DNA of 6,434 bases from an uncultured Pseudomonadota bacterium (GTDB taxonomy: Bacteria; Pseudomonadota; Gammaproteobacteria; Methylococcales; Methylomonadaceae), in NCBI GenBank assembly GCA_903904275.1, contig CAIVBX010000175.1, forward strand, positions 1 to 6,434. Reading direction: 5' to 3'. The notes beneath the pieces are model-generated. The model ran no database searches. It was not told the origin of the DNA and saw only the letters and a program-made list of their open reading frames with translations. The position numbers and the translations under genes were made by a program. Below are positions 1 to 6,434 of the stretch, one piece after another (within the stretch, counting starts at the first letter, position 1; every line of letters begins with the position of its first letter).

Positions 1-3000
1 GCATTTAAATTGAGTGTTCCGAAAGGCACTTTTAACGTGCCGCTTTGAAGGATATTTGCGGCGTTAATCGTTAGATTTCCTGCCGCCGAATAAACAGGTG
101 TTGTTTTCGCGCCGCTGTTTTGAATGGTGACGGTGCTGTCATCACCTGCAATCGAAAATTTATAATCACTTAACGTTGAGGGATAAACTTGCGCGGCAGA
201 AAGCGTTAAATCGCCGTCTAATTTCAATTCACCCAAATAATTTTTACTGTCCGAGCGAACACGAATGCCTGTGGCGCGTAAATCATTTTCACTGTTGAAC
301 GTGACGTGATTGAAATTTTTAAAACTCAATCCACCGATTAAATCGATGTTTTTCGCTGAAACGGTTAGTTGTCCATCGCCACGAATGGAATCAGGGGCGA
401 GCGTAGTTGAAAATGTGCCATCGCCTAAATCGGTATCTAAACGACTTTGTGTCGAACCCAAAACCGCATAAGCCGTATTTAATGTGATATTTCCGTTAGT
501 GGTTTGAATTTGTGGGCTGTCTAAAATGATTTTTTCTTGTGCGTTTAGTTTCACATCGCCGTTAAACGAAATTGCGCCTGCATAATTACCATTGGTATTT
601 GTAACGTCAGTTTTAAAATTTAATGTGGCAAATTTCGCATTGTTAAGTTGTTCATTATTAAAAAAGGCAAAACCGCTTTGTTCGGTTAAATCTTGAGAAT
701 CCGATAATATCGGCGAGGTGTCGGTGCGAATTTCAATAATTCGTTCCAGTTCACTATTATCGTCATCAGGAAATGAGCCGCCATCGACAGCAAAATCGGG
801 TTTGCTTCTCAAACTGCCATTTAATTCAACATTCAACGTGCCGCCGACTGCGCCTTTTGCTAATAATTGCCCGTCAGCAATAATGCCTTCGCCAGCTTTT
901 AGTTGAATTGTGCCACCATTTGAAGAGATGACTTGTTTTACAAATTTTTGTTGTCCGTTTTCGATTTGCTCAAAATCTAATTCTTTTTGTGTGCCTGAAA
1001 CATCGATTGTGGATTTTTCATTCGTAACAACAAAACCGCGTTTGGCAATCAAATTCACATTGCCGCCATTTAACACGTCGCCCATCGTTAAATTGAGTGA
1101 ATTTAATTGCGGTTTAAAATCGCCTTTCGCGCTGATAAAACTGCCTGCATTTAACCAAATACCTTGCGAGGCAAAAAAACCGCTATCGCCTGTGGTTGGT
1201 GGTTCGATGGTTAAATTGATATTTCCCGCAGGTGCATCAATTTTGCCATTTACTAAAATCGAAGTATCCGAATTGAGGTTAATGGTGGCTTGGCTGTCGC
1301 CTAAAATTTGCGCGTTTTTGCCAATCGTCAAAACGCTATCTTGGTTTTGCGAAAGCGATTGTCTGACCGAAAGCGTTAAATTAGTTGGATTTCGTATTTC
1401 ATTCGATAACACTGTTGTGTCACCTACATCTCGCAATGATGAACCTGTTGCAAAACTACTTGCGTTGGAATTGAACGCGACATTTCGCTGTTGCAATTTG
1501 ATTTTCGTATTGTCAGCAACGGACGTGCTATTTAAATAACTTGAAACGGTGTAATTCGCAAAACCGTTTTGATTGAAAAAAGTAGGATTTAAAACTAACG
1601 GAAAAACAGTGGCATCCGCTTCGGATTTGATTGGCGTTTTAGTAATCACAACTTCATTGCTGGTTAAATTTAAAGAGCCGCCTTTTTCTGCACTGTAACC
1701 TTGTAATTTTCCATTCAACAAAAGGCTTGATGGATTGCCACTTGCGTCATGACTGTTTGCATTTAATGAAATTGTCCCGCCTTGTCCTGAAACAATTTTA
1801 TTTTTACCACTTAACCATGCGCCACCATTCGCCTTGATAAGGCTGTTTTTGGAAAGTGTTAAATCACTTTGTTCAGTTTGTAATGAAACCGTGCCACCGT
1901 TTAAAGCTAATTGACTAAGCGATTTCCCATTTTGAGCATCACCGTCATCATTTATCCAGAAACCTGAAACATCAATCGCTGCCGATTCACCTAACGTCAA
2001 CGCGCTAGGCAAAAAATTTCCGTCTATTTTTATCGGTGCAAGCGTGACGTGACCAGAAAGCGCGGTAATTTTGCCTTTGATGTCAAAACCTGTTGCAGTA
2101 ATCGTTAAACTTCCGAAATTTGGCAATGATATTTGAGCATCTTTAGCAAGTGAAACCGCGCCGTTGGCTTTGATTTGAATGTTGCTGACACCTGAATTTT
2201 TTAGATTTTGGGTTGATAAAATTAAACTGTTATCTGTTGCATCTGTTGGGTTTGAAACGAAATTGATGCCTTGGGTGCTAATCAAATTATTACGGCTTAA
2301 ATCAATCGCTAAGGTACTGCCAGCAACGGAGTTTGCTTCACGTTGATAAATTCCCGAAACGGTTTCACCTTTTAACGAGCCATCGAGTTTTGTTTCATAA
2401 GTTTCAATGTTTAAACTGCCGCCCGATTTACCTTCGACGTAACCTTTTGCATCGTATTTTTGAGTCAAAATGCCGTCGTATTTCAAATTTGGGTCAGCGT
2501 TTTCAATCGCAAACGCTTGACCGTTTGAAGTGAGTTGCGTGGTTTCGATTGCGCTGTCTTGATATTGAATTGAACCGCCTGAAAAATCTAACTTACTGCC
2601 TGATTTTGCAATCACGTCACCACTCGATTTAAGACTAATTTTGCCTCCAGAAGTTGAACGCTCATCGATATTTCGTCCAATTCTATCAACCGCGCCTTTA
2701 ATATCTGCAACAGGAATGGTCGCGCTAGTGACGTTACCGTCTGCGTCACGTTGTATATTGGCTTGACGCAAATCAACGGCAACTTTTTTACCGTATAAAA
2801 TGCCGTCACGTTGCAATGGCGCGTCGCGTAATTCGTTTTTCCGCGTTTCGACTGTGACGATATTTCTTGAAACGGGCAACGCGACATTTTTCACACCTGA
2901 AACGTCAATGTTGCTGTTTTCATCTAATGAAATTCGCGCTGTACCTTGTTCAAGCGGGTCGTTGACGTTATCAATGGCTTCAATGTTGACGTTGCCTGAT

Positions 3001-4163
3001 TTAGTTTGAATCGTTGCGTTTTTTTGTACATCAACATCGTGTGCGCTGATTTCGATAATTGACGGCGTTTGTGCTTGAGCATCGATAGCGGTTTCAGTTT
3101 TATCCGCAGATAAATCGACGCTCGTTTTGCTGTTTTCGCTTAACGTAACTTTTGCTGTTGCGCCTAAACCATCGCCTTCATCTTCACTTCGTGTTGTTGT
3201 TTCAGGTAATAATTTTCCACCTGTTGCGGCTTTATCTTGAATACCTTCACGCGCTAATAAACGAACAGAGCCGTTTAATTTCACCGAGGTTGTCGCTGAA
3301 ACGATGCCTTTTTGATTTACCGCAAAACCAAGCAAACTCGCGTTTCCACGTTCAGCCAACACTTTGCCGACGTTATTGACTTCACCGCCTTTGCCCACTT
3401 CGACAACTAAACCGCGTGTACTCGAATCTGCGCCTGCTTCTTGCAAATAGACTTTATCTTTTGATGCCGCGAGAATCGCTTGACCGTCGGGCGTTTCAAT
3501 ATCGCCTTCGTTGGTAATCACCGGCGCGGCAATAATCACTCGTCCGCCGTTCGCATTCGTTTTGATGCTCGCGCCTTTAGAAATCAAAATTTCAACTTTA
3601 ATCGAATTGCCGTTTGCGTCTTTTATCGGATTTCCTGAAGCATCTTTTAAAACAACATTGCCACCTTCTAACGCCGCTGAACCGTCATTGTTGAACGCAT
3701 TAGCAATGCCTTTTTGAAACACCGCATCTGAAATTCCAAGCGTTGAAGCTACCAGCGAATTCACATTGACTTGCGAATCTTTGCCAAACACAAAACCGTT
3801 TTGATTGACTAAATAAACTTGTCCATTTGCCGTCAATTTGCCCATGATTTTGCTGGCATCGGCTTGATGAATGTTATTGAGCGCGACCGAATTGGTGGAT
3901 GGTTGCTGAAAATTCACCGCGTTTTCTGCGCCGATGTTGAATTTTTGCCAATTCAAAACCGCTTTTTCTGAGCCTTGTTGAATCGTTAGATTTTGCCCTG
4001 AAATGGTGGCGGTCGCTTGTCCTTGCGTGGCAATTTCAACAGGTTTATTTGAAAGCGTGACATTTGCACTCGGCACGGGTAATTCTGCTCGAACTTGCGA
4101 CGACACAAACGACAAACCAATTAAAGTACGAATTGCTAACGTGAGAGGTTTAATTTTTGTCAT
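1..4163 (-). CDS. TpsA-type filamentous haemagglutinin-like exoprotein (two-partner secretion), 3' end outside window
   Basis: Seen: an uninterrupted minus-strand frame of 1387 complete codons from the ATG at 4161-4163 to the left window edge, with no stop reached. Residues 1-26 form a Sec signal peptide (basic MTKIK start, hydrophobic core, probable cleavage after VRA26). Residues about 27-310 match the TPS/haemagglutination-activity domain, with NQNG at 120-123 (a variant of the family NPNG motif) and a GSVRLLAREG-type segment at 298-307. Residues 433-465 hold a block with RDAPLQRDG (446-454), which I recall from large FHA-like proteins that often end in DUF3739. The rest is Asn/Ser/Gly-rich with degenerate repeats: nine GG-x-[VIL]-x-[hydrophobic] units between 506 and 1112 and three IDVSG units (419, 730, 1053), as expected of a beta-helix. 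There is no cysteine in the visible part. Family knowledge: secreted adhesin, cytolysin or similar surface protein exported by the adjacent TpsB. Its actual activity usually lies C-terminal, outside the window, so adhesin is only the default guess. Start chosen for the signal peptide and the 3-bp spacing after tpsB. Confidence 0.95.
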   Translation of the reverse strand, partial: MTKIKPLTLAIRTLIGLSFVSSQVRAELPVPSANVTLSNKPVEIATQGQATATISGQNLTIQQGSEKAVLNWQKFNIGAENAVNFQQPSTNSVALNNIHQADASKIMGKLTANGQVYLVNQNGFVFGKDSQVNVNSLVASTLGISDAVFQKGIANAFNNDGSAALEGGNVVLKDASGNPIKDANGNSIKVEILISKGASIKTNANGGRVIIAAPVITNEGDIETPDGQAILAASKDKVYLQEAGADSSTRGLVVEVGKGGEVNNVGKVLAERGNASLLGFAVNQKGIVSATTSVKLNGSVRLLAREGIQDKAATGGKLLPETTTRSEDEGDGLGATAKVTLSENSKTSVDLSADKTETAIDAQAQTPSIIEISAHDVDVQKNATIQTKSGNVNIEAIDNVNDPLEQGTARISLDENSNIDVSGVKNVALPVSRNIVTVETRKNELRDAPLQRDGILYGKKVAVDLRQANIQRDADGNVTSATIPVADIKGAVDRIGRNIDERSTSGGKISLKSSGDVIAKSGSKLDFSGGSIQYQDSAIETTQLTSNGQAFAIENADPNLKYDGILTQKYDAKGYVEGKSGGSLNIETYETKLDGSLKGETVSGIYQREANSVAGSTLAIDLSRNNLISTQGINFVSNPTDATDNSLILSTQNLKNSGVSNIQIKANGAVSLAKDAQISLPNFGSLTITATGFDIKGKITALSGHVTLAPIKIDGNFLPSALTLGESAAIDVSGFWINDDGDAQNGKSLSQLALNGGTVSLQTEQSDLTLSKNSLIKANGGAWLSGKNKIVSGQGGTISLNANSHDASGNPSSLLLNGKLQGYSAEKGGSLNLTSNEVVITKTPIKSEADATVFPLVLNPTFFNQNGFANYTVSSYLNSTSVADNTKIKLQQRNVAFNSNASSFATGSSLRDVGDTTVLSNEIRNPTNLTLSVRQSLSQNQDSVLTIGKNAQILGDSQATINLNSDTSILVNGKIDAPAGNINLTIEPPTTGDSGFFASQGIWLNAGSFISAKGDFKPQLNSLNLTMGDVLNGGNVNLIAKRGFVVTNEKSTIDVSGTQKELDFEQIENGQQKFVKQVISSNGGTIQLKAGEGIIADGQLLAKGAVGGTLNVELNGSLRSKPDFAVDGGSFPDDDNSELERIIEIRTDTSPILSDSQDLTEQSGFAFFNNEQLNNAKFATLNFKTDVTNTNGNYAGAISFNGDVKLNAQEKIILDSPQIQTTNGNITLNTAYAVLGSTQSRLDTDLGDGTFSTTLAPDSIRGDGQLTVSAKNIDLIGGLSFKNFNHVTFNSENDLRATGIRVRSDSKNYLGELKLDGDLTLSAAQVYPSTLSDYKFSIAGDDSTVTIQNSGAKTTPVYSAAGNLTINAANILQSGTLKVPFGTLNLN

Positions 4164-4176
4164 GGCTTAAAACTCG
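4164..4176 (-). promoter_or_regulatory. tpsB-tpsA junction with weak Shine-Dalgarno candidate
   Basis: The tpsB stop (TAA, 4167-4169) and the tpsA start codon (ATG, 4161-4163) are separated by three bases. The best Shine-Dalgarno-like match is CGAG inside the last codons of tpsB (4173-4176), with 9 bases between its GAG and the ATG. This is a weak ribosome binding site, so translation of tpsA is probably coupled to termination on tpsB. The spacing is seen directly; coupling is inferred. Confidence 0.5.
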
Positions 4177-5828
4177 TAAGCAAAACGGAAATCAATCCGT
4201 TGGTCGAAGGCATCAACGGTATTTTGTTTATAAAGCGGATACGCCCAATCGAGTTCCGTCATGAAATGTTTGAATAATTCAAAACGCAACCCCGCTCCCG
4301 CACCTGCTAATTTGTAAGACGTAGGATTTGGTGCAAGCGGTTTTTGAATGTGTAAATAGGCGTAATCAATAAACGTGTGAAAACGGAAATTTTGCGCGGC
4401 ATCCCACACTGCAATCGCGGGGCTTTGCAATTCAAATGACACGTTTGCGCCGTCGTCGCCAAGTTGTTGCGTTTGGTTATAACCACGCACACTTTGCTGT
4501 CCGCCTGCTGAAAATTGTTCGTTGCTAATTAGTGGCGAGCTTGAAATTTGTCCGCCTAAACGCGCCGCTAAACGTAAATCCCACGGCAATTGTTGGAGGC
4601 GTTTTAATTCGCTGGTTAAAAATAAATAATCGGCTTTTGCACCAAAACGTTTTTTGGTAAATTCTTGTGCATCATTACCTACACCGCGCACTGAAAAATG
4701 TAACGCGGAACTAAGCGAAGTCACAGATTCATCATAACGCCAATTGCCGTCGTAGCCCGCTTGAAAACCTGCATAAGCAATCGGTGTATTTTGCGAATCT
4801 TGCCCTTTGGTTTTTACGCCTTGAGAAAAATCTTTGTAATCAAAACCTAAACTGACGCTATGCGAATAATTTTCAAACGTTGAAAGCGGCAACATTAAAC
4901 GTACGCCGTAAATTGAACCCGCGCCAACAACTGATAATCCTCCAACAGTTGTGCCGAGTTGGGTGTTGGAACTGATGCCAATGCCATAAAGTGCAAGACG
5001 GGAATCGCGCCAACCTGTTGGCAAAACATACGTTCCTGACCACACATCAACTTCATCGGGATTTTCAGGCGAAACTTGATATTGCAACGACGCACTGTGA
5101 AAACGTTGCCATAAATTATCGTAACGAATTGAACCGATAACCCGCGAACGGCTGGTGTATTCTGAATTTCGTCCGTTAATTTCAACGCTGCCATGCAAGG
5201 GCAATTCGTCTTTTACTTTTAACTCGATTTCAGTTTTGCCTGGTGTTGAACCAGCACGAAACACGGGTGTAACTTGTCTGTCGGGGGATTCTTTGCTTAA
5301 TGCGCTGACTTGTTCTTGAACGTCGGGCATATAAGGCACTTTTCCAACGGCAAGTGCGGGGACTTTTTCGGTGATTTTTCCTAAATAAAAATAACGTGAG
5401 CCTGTGACTTTTAAACGTTCAATCGAACCTTCAACCACGTTTAAACGCACTAAGCCTTCCACAACATCCTGTTCTGGAATTTCAACTAAAACGGTTGGAT
5501 AACCTTTGTCTTTGTAAATGGCTTCTAAGGTTTGACGCGCTTTTTCAACATCATCAACGGATTTATTTTTTCCTAAAAATGAATAAAGCGTTTTTTCAAT
5601 TAAACCGCTGTCTAACACCGTATTGCCATCAACTTGCAATTCAAACAAATCGAAATCAGGTTGGGCTTGCGCGGCAACGGCGATATTTTCTTGATTATTT
5701 ACTTCCTGCGCCCACAACGGTGTTGCACATAACAAAACAGCAAAAGGTAAAAGACGATAAAAGCCTTTTACCTGCAATTTTTTTATGTGATTGTTGTTCA
5801 TTTTCGTGGCATCTAATTTTCTATCCAT
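4167..5828 (-). CDS. TpsB outer-membrane transporter of two-partner secretion (FhaC/ShlB/HecB family)
   Basis: A complete 553-residue protein, the usual size for TpsB. Role: an outer-membrane pore of the Omp85 superfamily that recognises the TPS domain of its TpsA partner in the periplasm and exports it without ATP. Seen: signal peptide with hydrophobic core around 26-39 and probable cleavage after PLWA40; first POTRA about 59-136 (FDLFELQVDGNTVL start); second POTRA about 136-207; a barrel domain from about 211 to the end. The conserved VRGY motif of loop L6 is at 447-450 (R448). An FIDYA segment at 486-490 corresponds to the family FxDxG motif, with D488 as the likely partner of R448 and Ala in place of Gly. 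The protein ends in YEF, the terminal Phe expected of a beta-signal. The mature part has no cysteine. Start: the ATG at 5826-5828 gives the full frame, but Met10 (5799-5801) gives a more typical signal peptide; neither has a good Shine-Dalgarno, so the start is unsettled. It lies directly upstream of tpsA, its evident substrate. Confidence 0.96.
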   Translation of the reverse strand: MDRKLDATKMNNNHIKKLQVKGFYRLLPFAVLLCATPLWAQEVNNQENIAVAAQAQPDFDLFELQVDGNTVLDSGLIEKTLYSFLGKNKSVDDVEKARQTLEAIYKDKGYPTVLVEIPEQDVVEGLVRLNVVEGSIERLKVTGSRYFYLGKITEKVPALAVGKVPYMPDVQEQVSALSKESPDRQVTPVFRAGSTPGKTEIELKVKDELPLHGSVEINGRNSEYTSRSRVIGSIRYDNLWQRFHSASLQYQVSPENPDEVDVWSGTYVLPTGWRDSRLALYGIGISSNTQLGTTVGGLSVVGAGSIYGVRLMLPLSTFENYSHSVSLGFDYKDFSQGVKTKGQDSQNTPIAYAGFQAGYDGNWRYDESVTSLSSALHFSVRGVGNDAQEFTKKRFGAKADYLFLTSELKRLQQLPWDLRLAARLGGQISSSPLISNEQFSAGGQQSVRGYNQTQQLGDDGANVSFELQSPAIAVWDAAQNFRFHTFIDYAYLHIQKPLAPNPTSYKLAGAGAGLRFELFKHFMTELDWAYPLYKQNTVDAFDQRIDFRFAYEF

Positions 5829-5858
5829 TACCGATTGATAATAAATAAGCTATTTCTA

Positions 5859-5876
5859 TATGTACTTTAGTATATA
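5859..5876. repeat. Imperfect 18-bp palindrome upstream of tpsB (possible operator)
   Basis: The arms read TATGTACT and AGTATATA around a 2-bp TT centre. The inner TACT/AGTA pairs are perfect, the next position is a G/T mismatch and the outer three pairs match. It covers the putative -10 box of tpsB, where a repressor site would be expected. The surroundings are very AT-rich, so chance symmetry is a serious alternative. Confidence 0.3.
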
Positions 5877-5898
5877 ACGAAAAAAGATAAGAAATGAA
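5869..5898 (-). promoter_or_regulatory. Candidate sigma70-type promoter for the tpsB-tpsA operon
   Basis: On the minus strand a TATACT hexamer (5874 to 5869, five of six matches to TATAAT) lies about 40 bases upstream of the tpsB ATG. At 18 bp spacing there is only a poor -35, TTCATT (5898 to 5893, three of six matches). This would give a leader of roughly 30 bases. The poor -35 suggests either an activator-dependent promoter or a false match in AT-rich DNA. Read-through from the DUF3422 gene on the same strand is an alternative source of transcript. Confidence 0.3.
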
Positions 5899-5916
5899 CA
5901 ACGCAACGCCGAATAG

Positions 5917-5936
5917 GTATTTTTCGAAAAAAATAC
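5917..5936. terminator. Short AT-rich hairpin after the DUF3422 gene, weak terminator candidate
   Basis: A perfect 8-bp inverted repeat (GTATTTTT / AAAAATAC) with a 4-base loop that reads TTCG on the minus strand starts 10 bases beyond the DUF3422 stop. The stem has only one G-C pair, and on the minus strand it is followed by CTATTCGG rather than a T-run. On the plus strand it is followed by TTTT, but no gene there needs terminating. It could mark the end of the DUF3422 transcript or stabilise its 3' end; as a Rho-independent terminator it is weak. Confidence 0.3.
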
Positions 5937-5946
5937 TTTTGAAAAA

Positions 5947-6434
5947 TTAAGACATGTTTTTAATTATGTGGTGAACACGTTTAAAGCCTAAGCCAATTCC
6001 AACCAAAATAAACGGAACGGCTGCACCTTCGGCAATTTCAGGATTAACAGGAAAATCCAGCGCGTGAAGCGTTTCAGCCATTGCCCGAATCAAACTTGCC
6101 GCGTAATAAGTAATTGCGACGACCGAAATACCTTCGACAGTTTGTTGCATTCGCAACTGCATTTTTGCCCGCAACGCCATCGACGAAAGCAAACCTTGAT
6201 TTTGCCTTTCGATAATAATATCAACTCGCGTGCGTAACAATTGACTAGTATTGCCGACACGTTCAGAAAGTGAGCGAAAACGATTTGATGTTGAACGACA
6301 AGTATTAACCGCAGGTTCAAGACGACGTTTGATAAATTCGCCAATCGTTTGAATCCCTTGAATTCTAACTTCACGCAAATCAATCAGTCGCTGTTCGACT
6401 AAATTGTAATACGCGCTAGCCGCTTCAAAACGGA
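5947..6434 (-). CDS. DUF3422 family membrane protein, C-terminal part (5' end outside window)
   Basis: Seen: 161 complete codons read in from the right edge and end at a TAA (5947-5949). No start lies in the window: the frame is open to the edge (RFEAASAYYN at the cut) and the TTG at 6376-6378 is internal. Residues 1-98 of the visible part are charged and probably helical, including an RTRVDIIIERQN segment (67-78) and MQLRMQQTVEG (91-101). Two probable membrane helices follow, at about 101-117 (ISVVAITYYAASLI) and 138-150 (AVPFILVGIGLGF), then a basic tail. The order ERQN, LL-SM, RA-MQLR, QQTVEG, SVVAITYY is what I recall for the end of DUF3422, a proteobacterial family of about 420 residues with no established function, so most of the protein is missing. 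The topology suggests inner-membrane anchoring with a large soluble N-terminal part. It is on the same strand as tpsB, 118 bp upstream; a functional link is not shown. Confidence 0.85.
   Translation of the reverse strand, partial: RFEAASAYYNLVEQRLIDLREVRIQGIQTIGEFIKRRLEPAVNTCRSTSNRFRSLSERVGNTSQLLRTRVDIIIERQNQGLLSSMALRAKMQLRMQQTVEGISVVAITYYAASLIRAMAETLHALDFPVNPEIAEGAAVPFILVGIGLGFKRVHHIIKNMS

Noticed and set aside
910..1539. A 209-residue open frame on the plus strand
   Set aside because: It lies wholly antisense to the intact tpsA frame, has a low-complexity Ser/Pro/Phe/Leu composition typical of the reverse of Asn/Gly/Lys-rich coding, and resembles no family I know.
718..3717. Several smaller plus-strand and one minus-strand open frames within tpsA
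   Set aside because: All overlap the continuous TpsA reading frame, which has a signal peptide, a TPS domain and repeats over its full length. These are shadows.
4140..4163. Extended signal peptide region (ESPR) on TpsA
   Set aside because: The signal peptide is only about 26 residues with a plain n-region and lacks the long conserved ESPR extension of some large autotransporters and TpsA proteins.
4895..5194. Minus-strand open frame of 99 residues, and a 61-residue one at 4307-4492
   Set aside because: Both sit inside tpsB in another frame; the tpsB frame has the conserved barrel motifs across these stretches.
5709..5735. Cysteine in the TpsB signal peptide as a possible lipobox
   Set aside because: The residues before Cys34 are V-L-L, and a lipobox needs a small residue (Gly, Ala or Ser) at -1. 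A good signal peptidase I site follows at PLWA.
5495..5848. Plus-strand open frame of 117 residues over the tpsB start
   Set aside because: Antisense to the tpsB signal peptide and first POTRA; no domain and no credible ribosome binding site.
6090..6383. Minus-strand open frame of 97 residues at the right edge
   Set aside because: Out of frame with the DUF3422 reading, which matches the family over the whole stretch and continues to the window edge.
1..6434. tRNA, rRNA, CRISPR array, insertion sequence or riboswitch
   Set aside because: Almost the whole window is occupied by three protein-coding frames, and the 118-bp gap shows no RNA gene, spaced direct repeats or terminal inverted repeats of a mobile element.

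Overview
The window holds parts of three genes, all on the minus strand and reading right to left: the C-terminal end of a DUF3422-type membrane protein (5947-6434, cut by the right edge), a complete two-partner secretion (TPS) transporter of the TpsB/FhaC/ShlB family (4167-5828), and the first 1387 residues of its secreted partner, a filamentous-haemagglutinin-like TpsA exoprotein (1-4163, cut by the left edge). About 98% of the window is coding. The only real gap is 5829-5946.

Host: two-partner secretion and an Omp85-type outer-membrane pore mean a Gram-negative bacterium, and DUF3422 points to Proteobacteria. AT-leaning codon choice (many TTA Leu, AAA Lys, AAT Asn) would fit a gammaproteobacterium of modest GC, but nothing here fixes the taxon.

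Layout in direction of transcription: the DUF3422 tail (161 residues visible) ends with two probable membrane helices and a TAA at 5947. A 118-bp AT-rich gap follows, with an 8-bp hairpin just after that stop, a possible sigma70-type -10 box and an imperfect palindrome over it. Then comes tpsB (553 aa: signal peptide, two POTRA domains, 16-strand-type barrel with the VRGY motif and C-terminal Phe). Three bases after its stop, tpsA starts. I translated tpsA by hand in the minus frame from the ATG at 4161-4163 to the window edge and found no stop and no frameshift.

How the genes work together: TpsA carries a Sec signal peptide followed by a TPS domain. In known systems the TPS domain binds the POTRA domains of TpsB in the periplasm, and the exoprotein is threaded through the barrel and folds outside into a long right-handed beta-helix. 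The near-overlapping tpsB-tpsA junction shows they are a dedicated pair. Whether the DUF3422 gene has any part in this is unknown. This is a recognisable TPS locus rather than a clearly new system. The points most worth following are the unseen C-terminus and size of TpsA, the short pre-POTRA segment of TpsB and the palindrome over the putative promoter.
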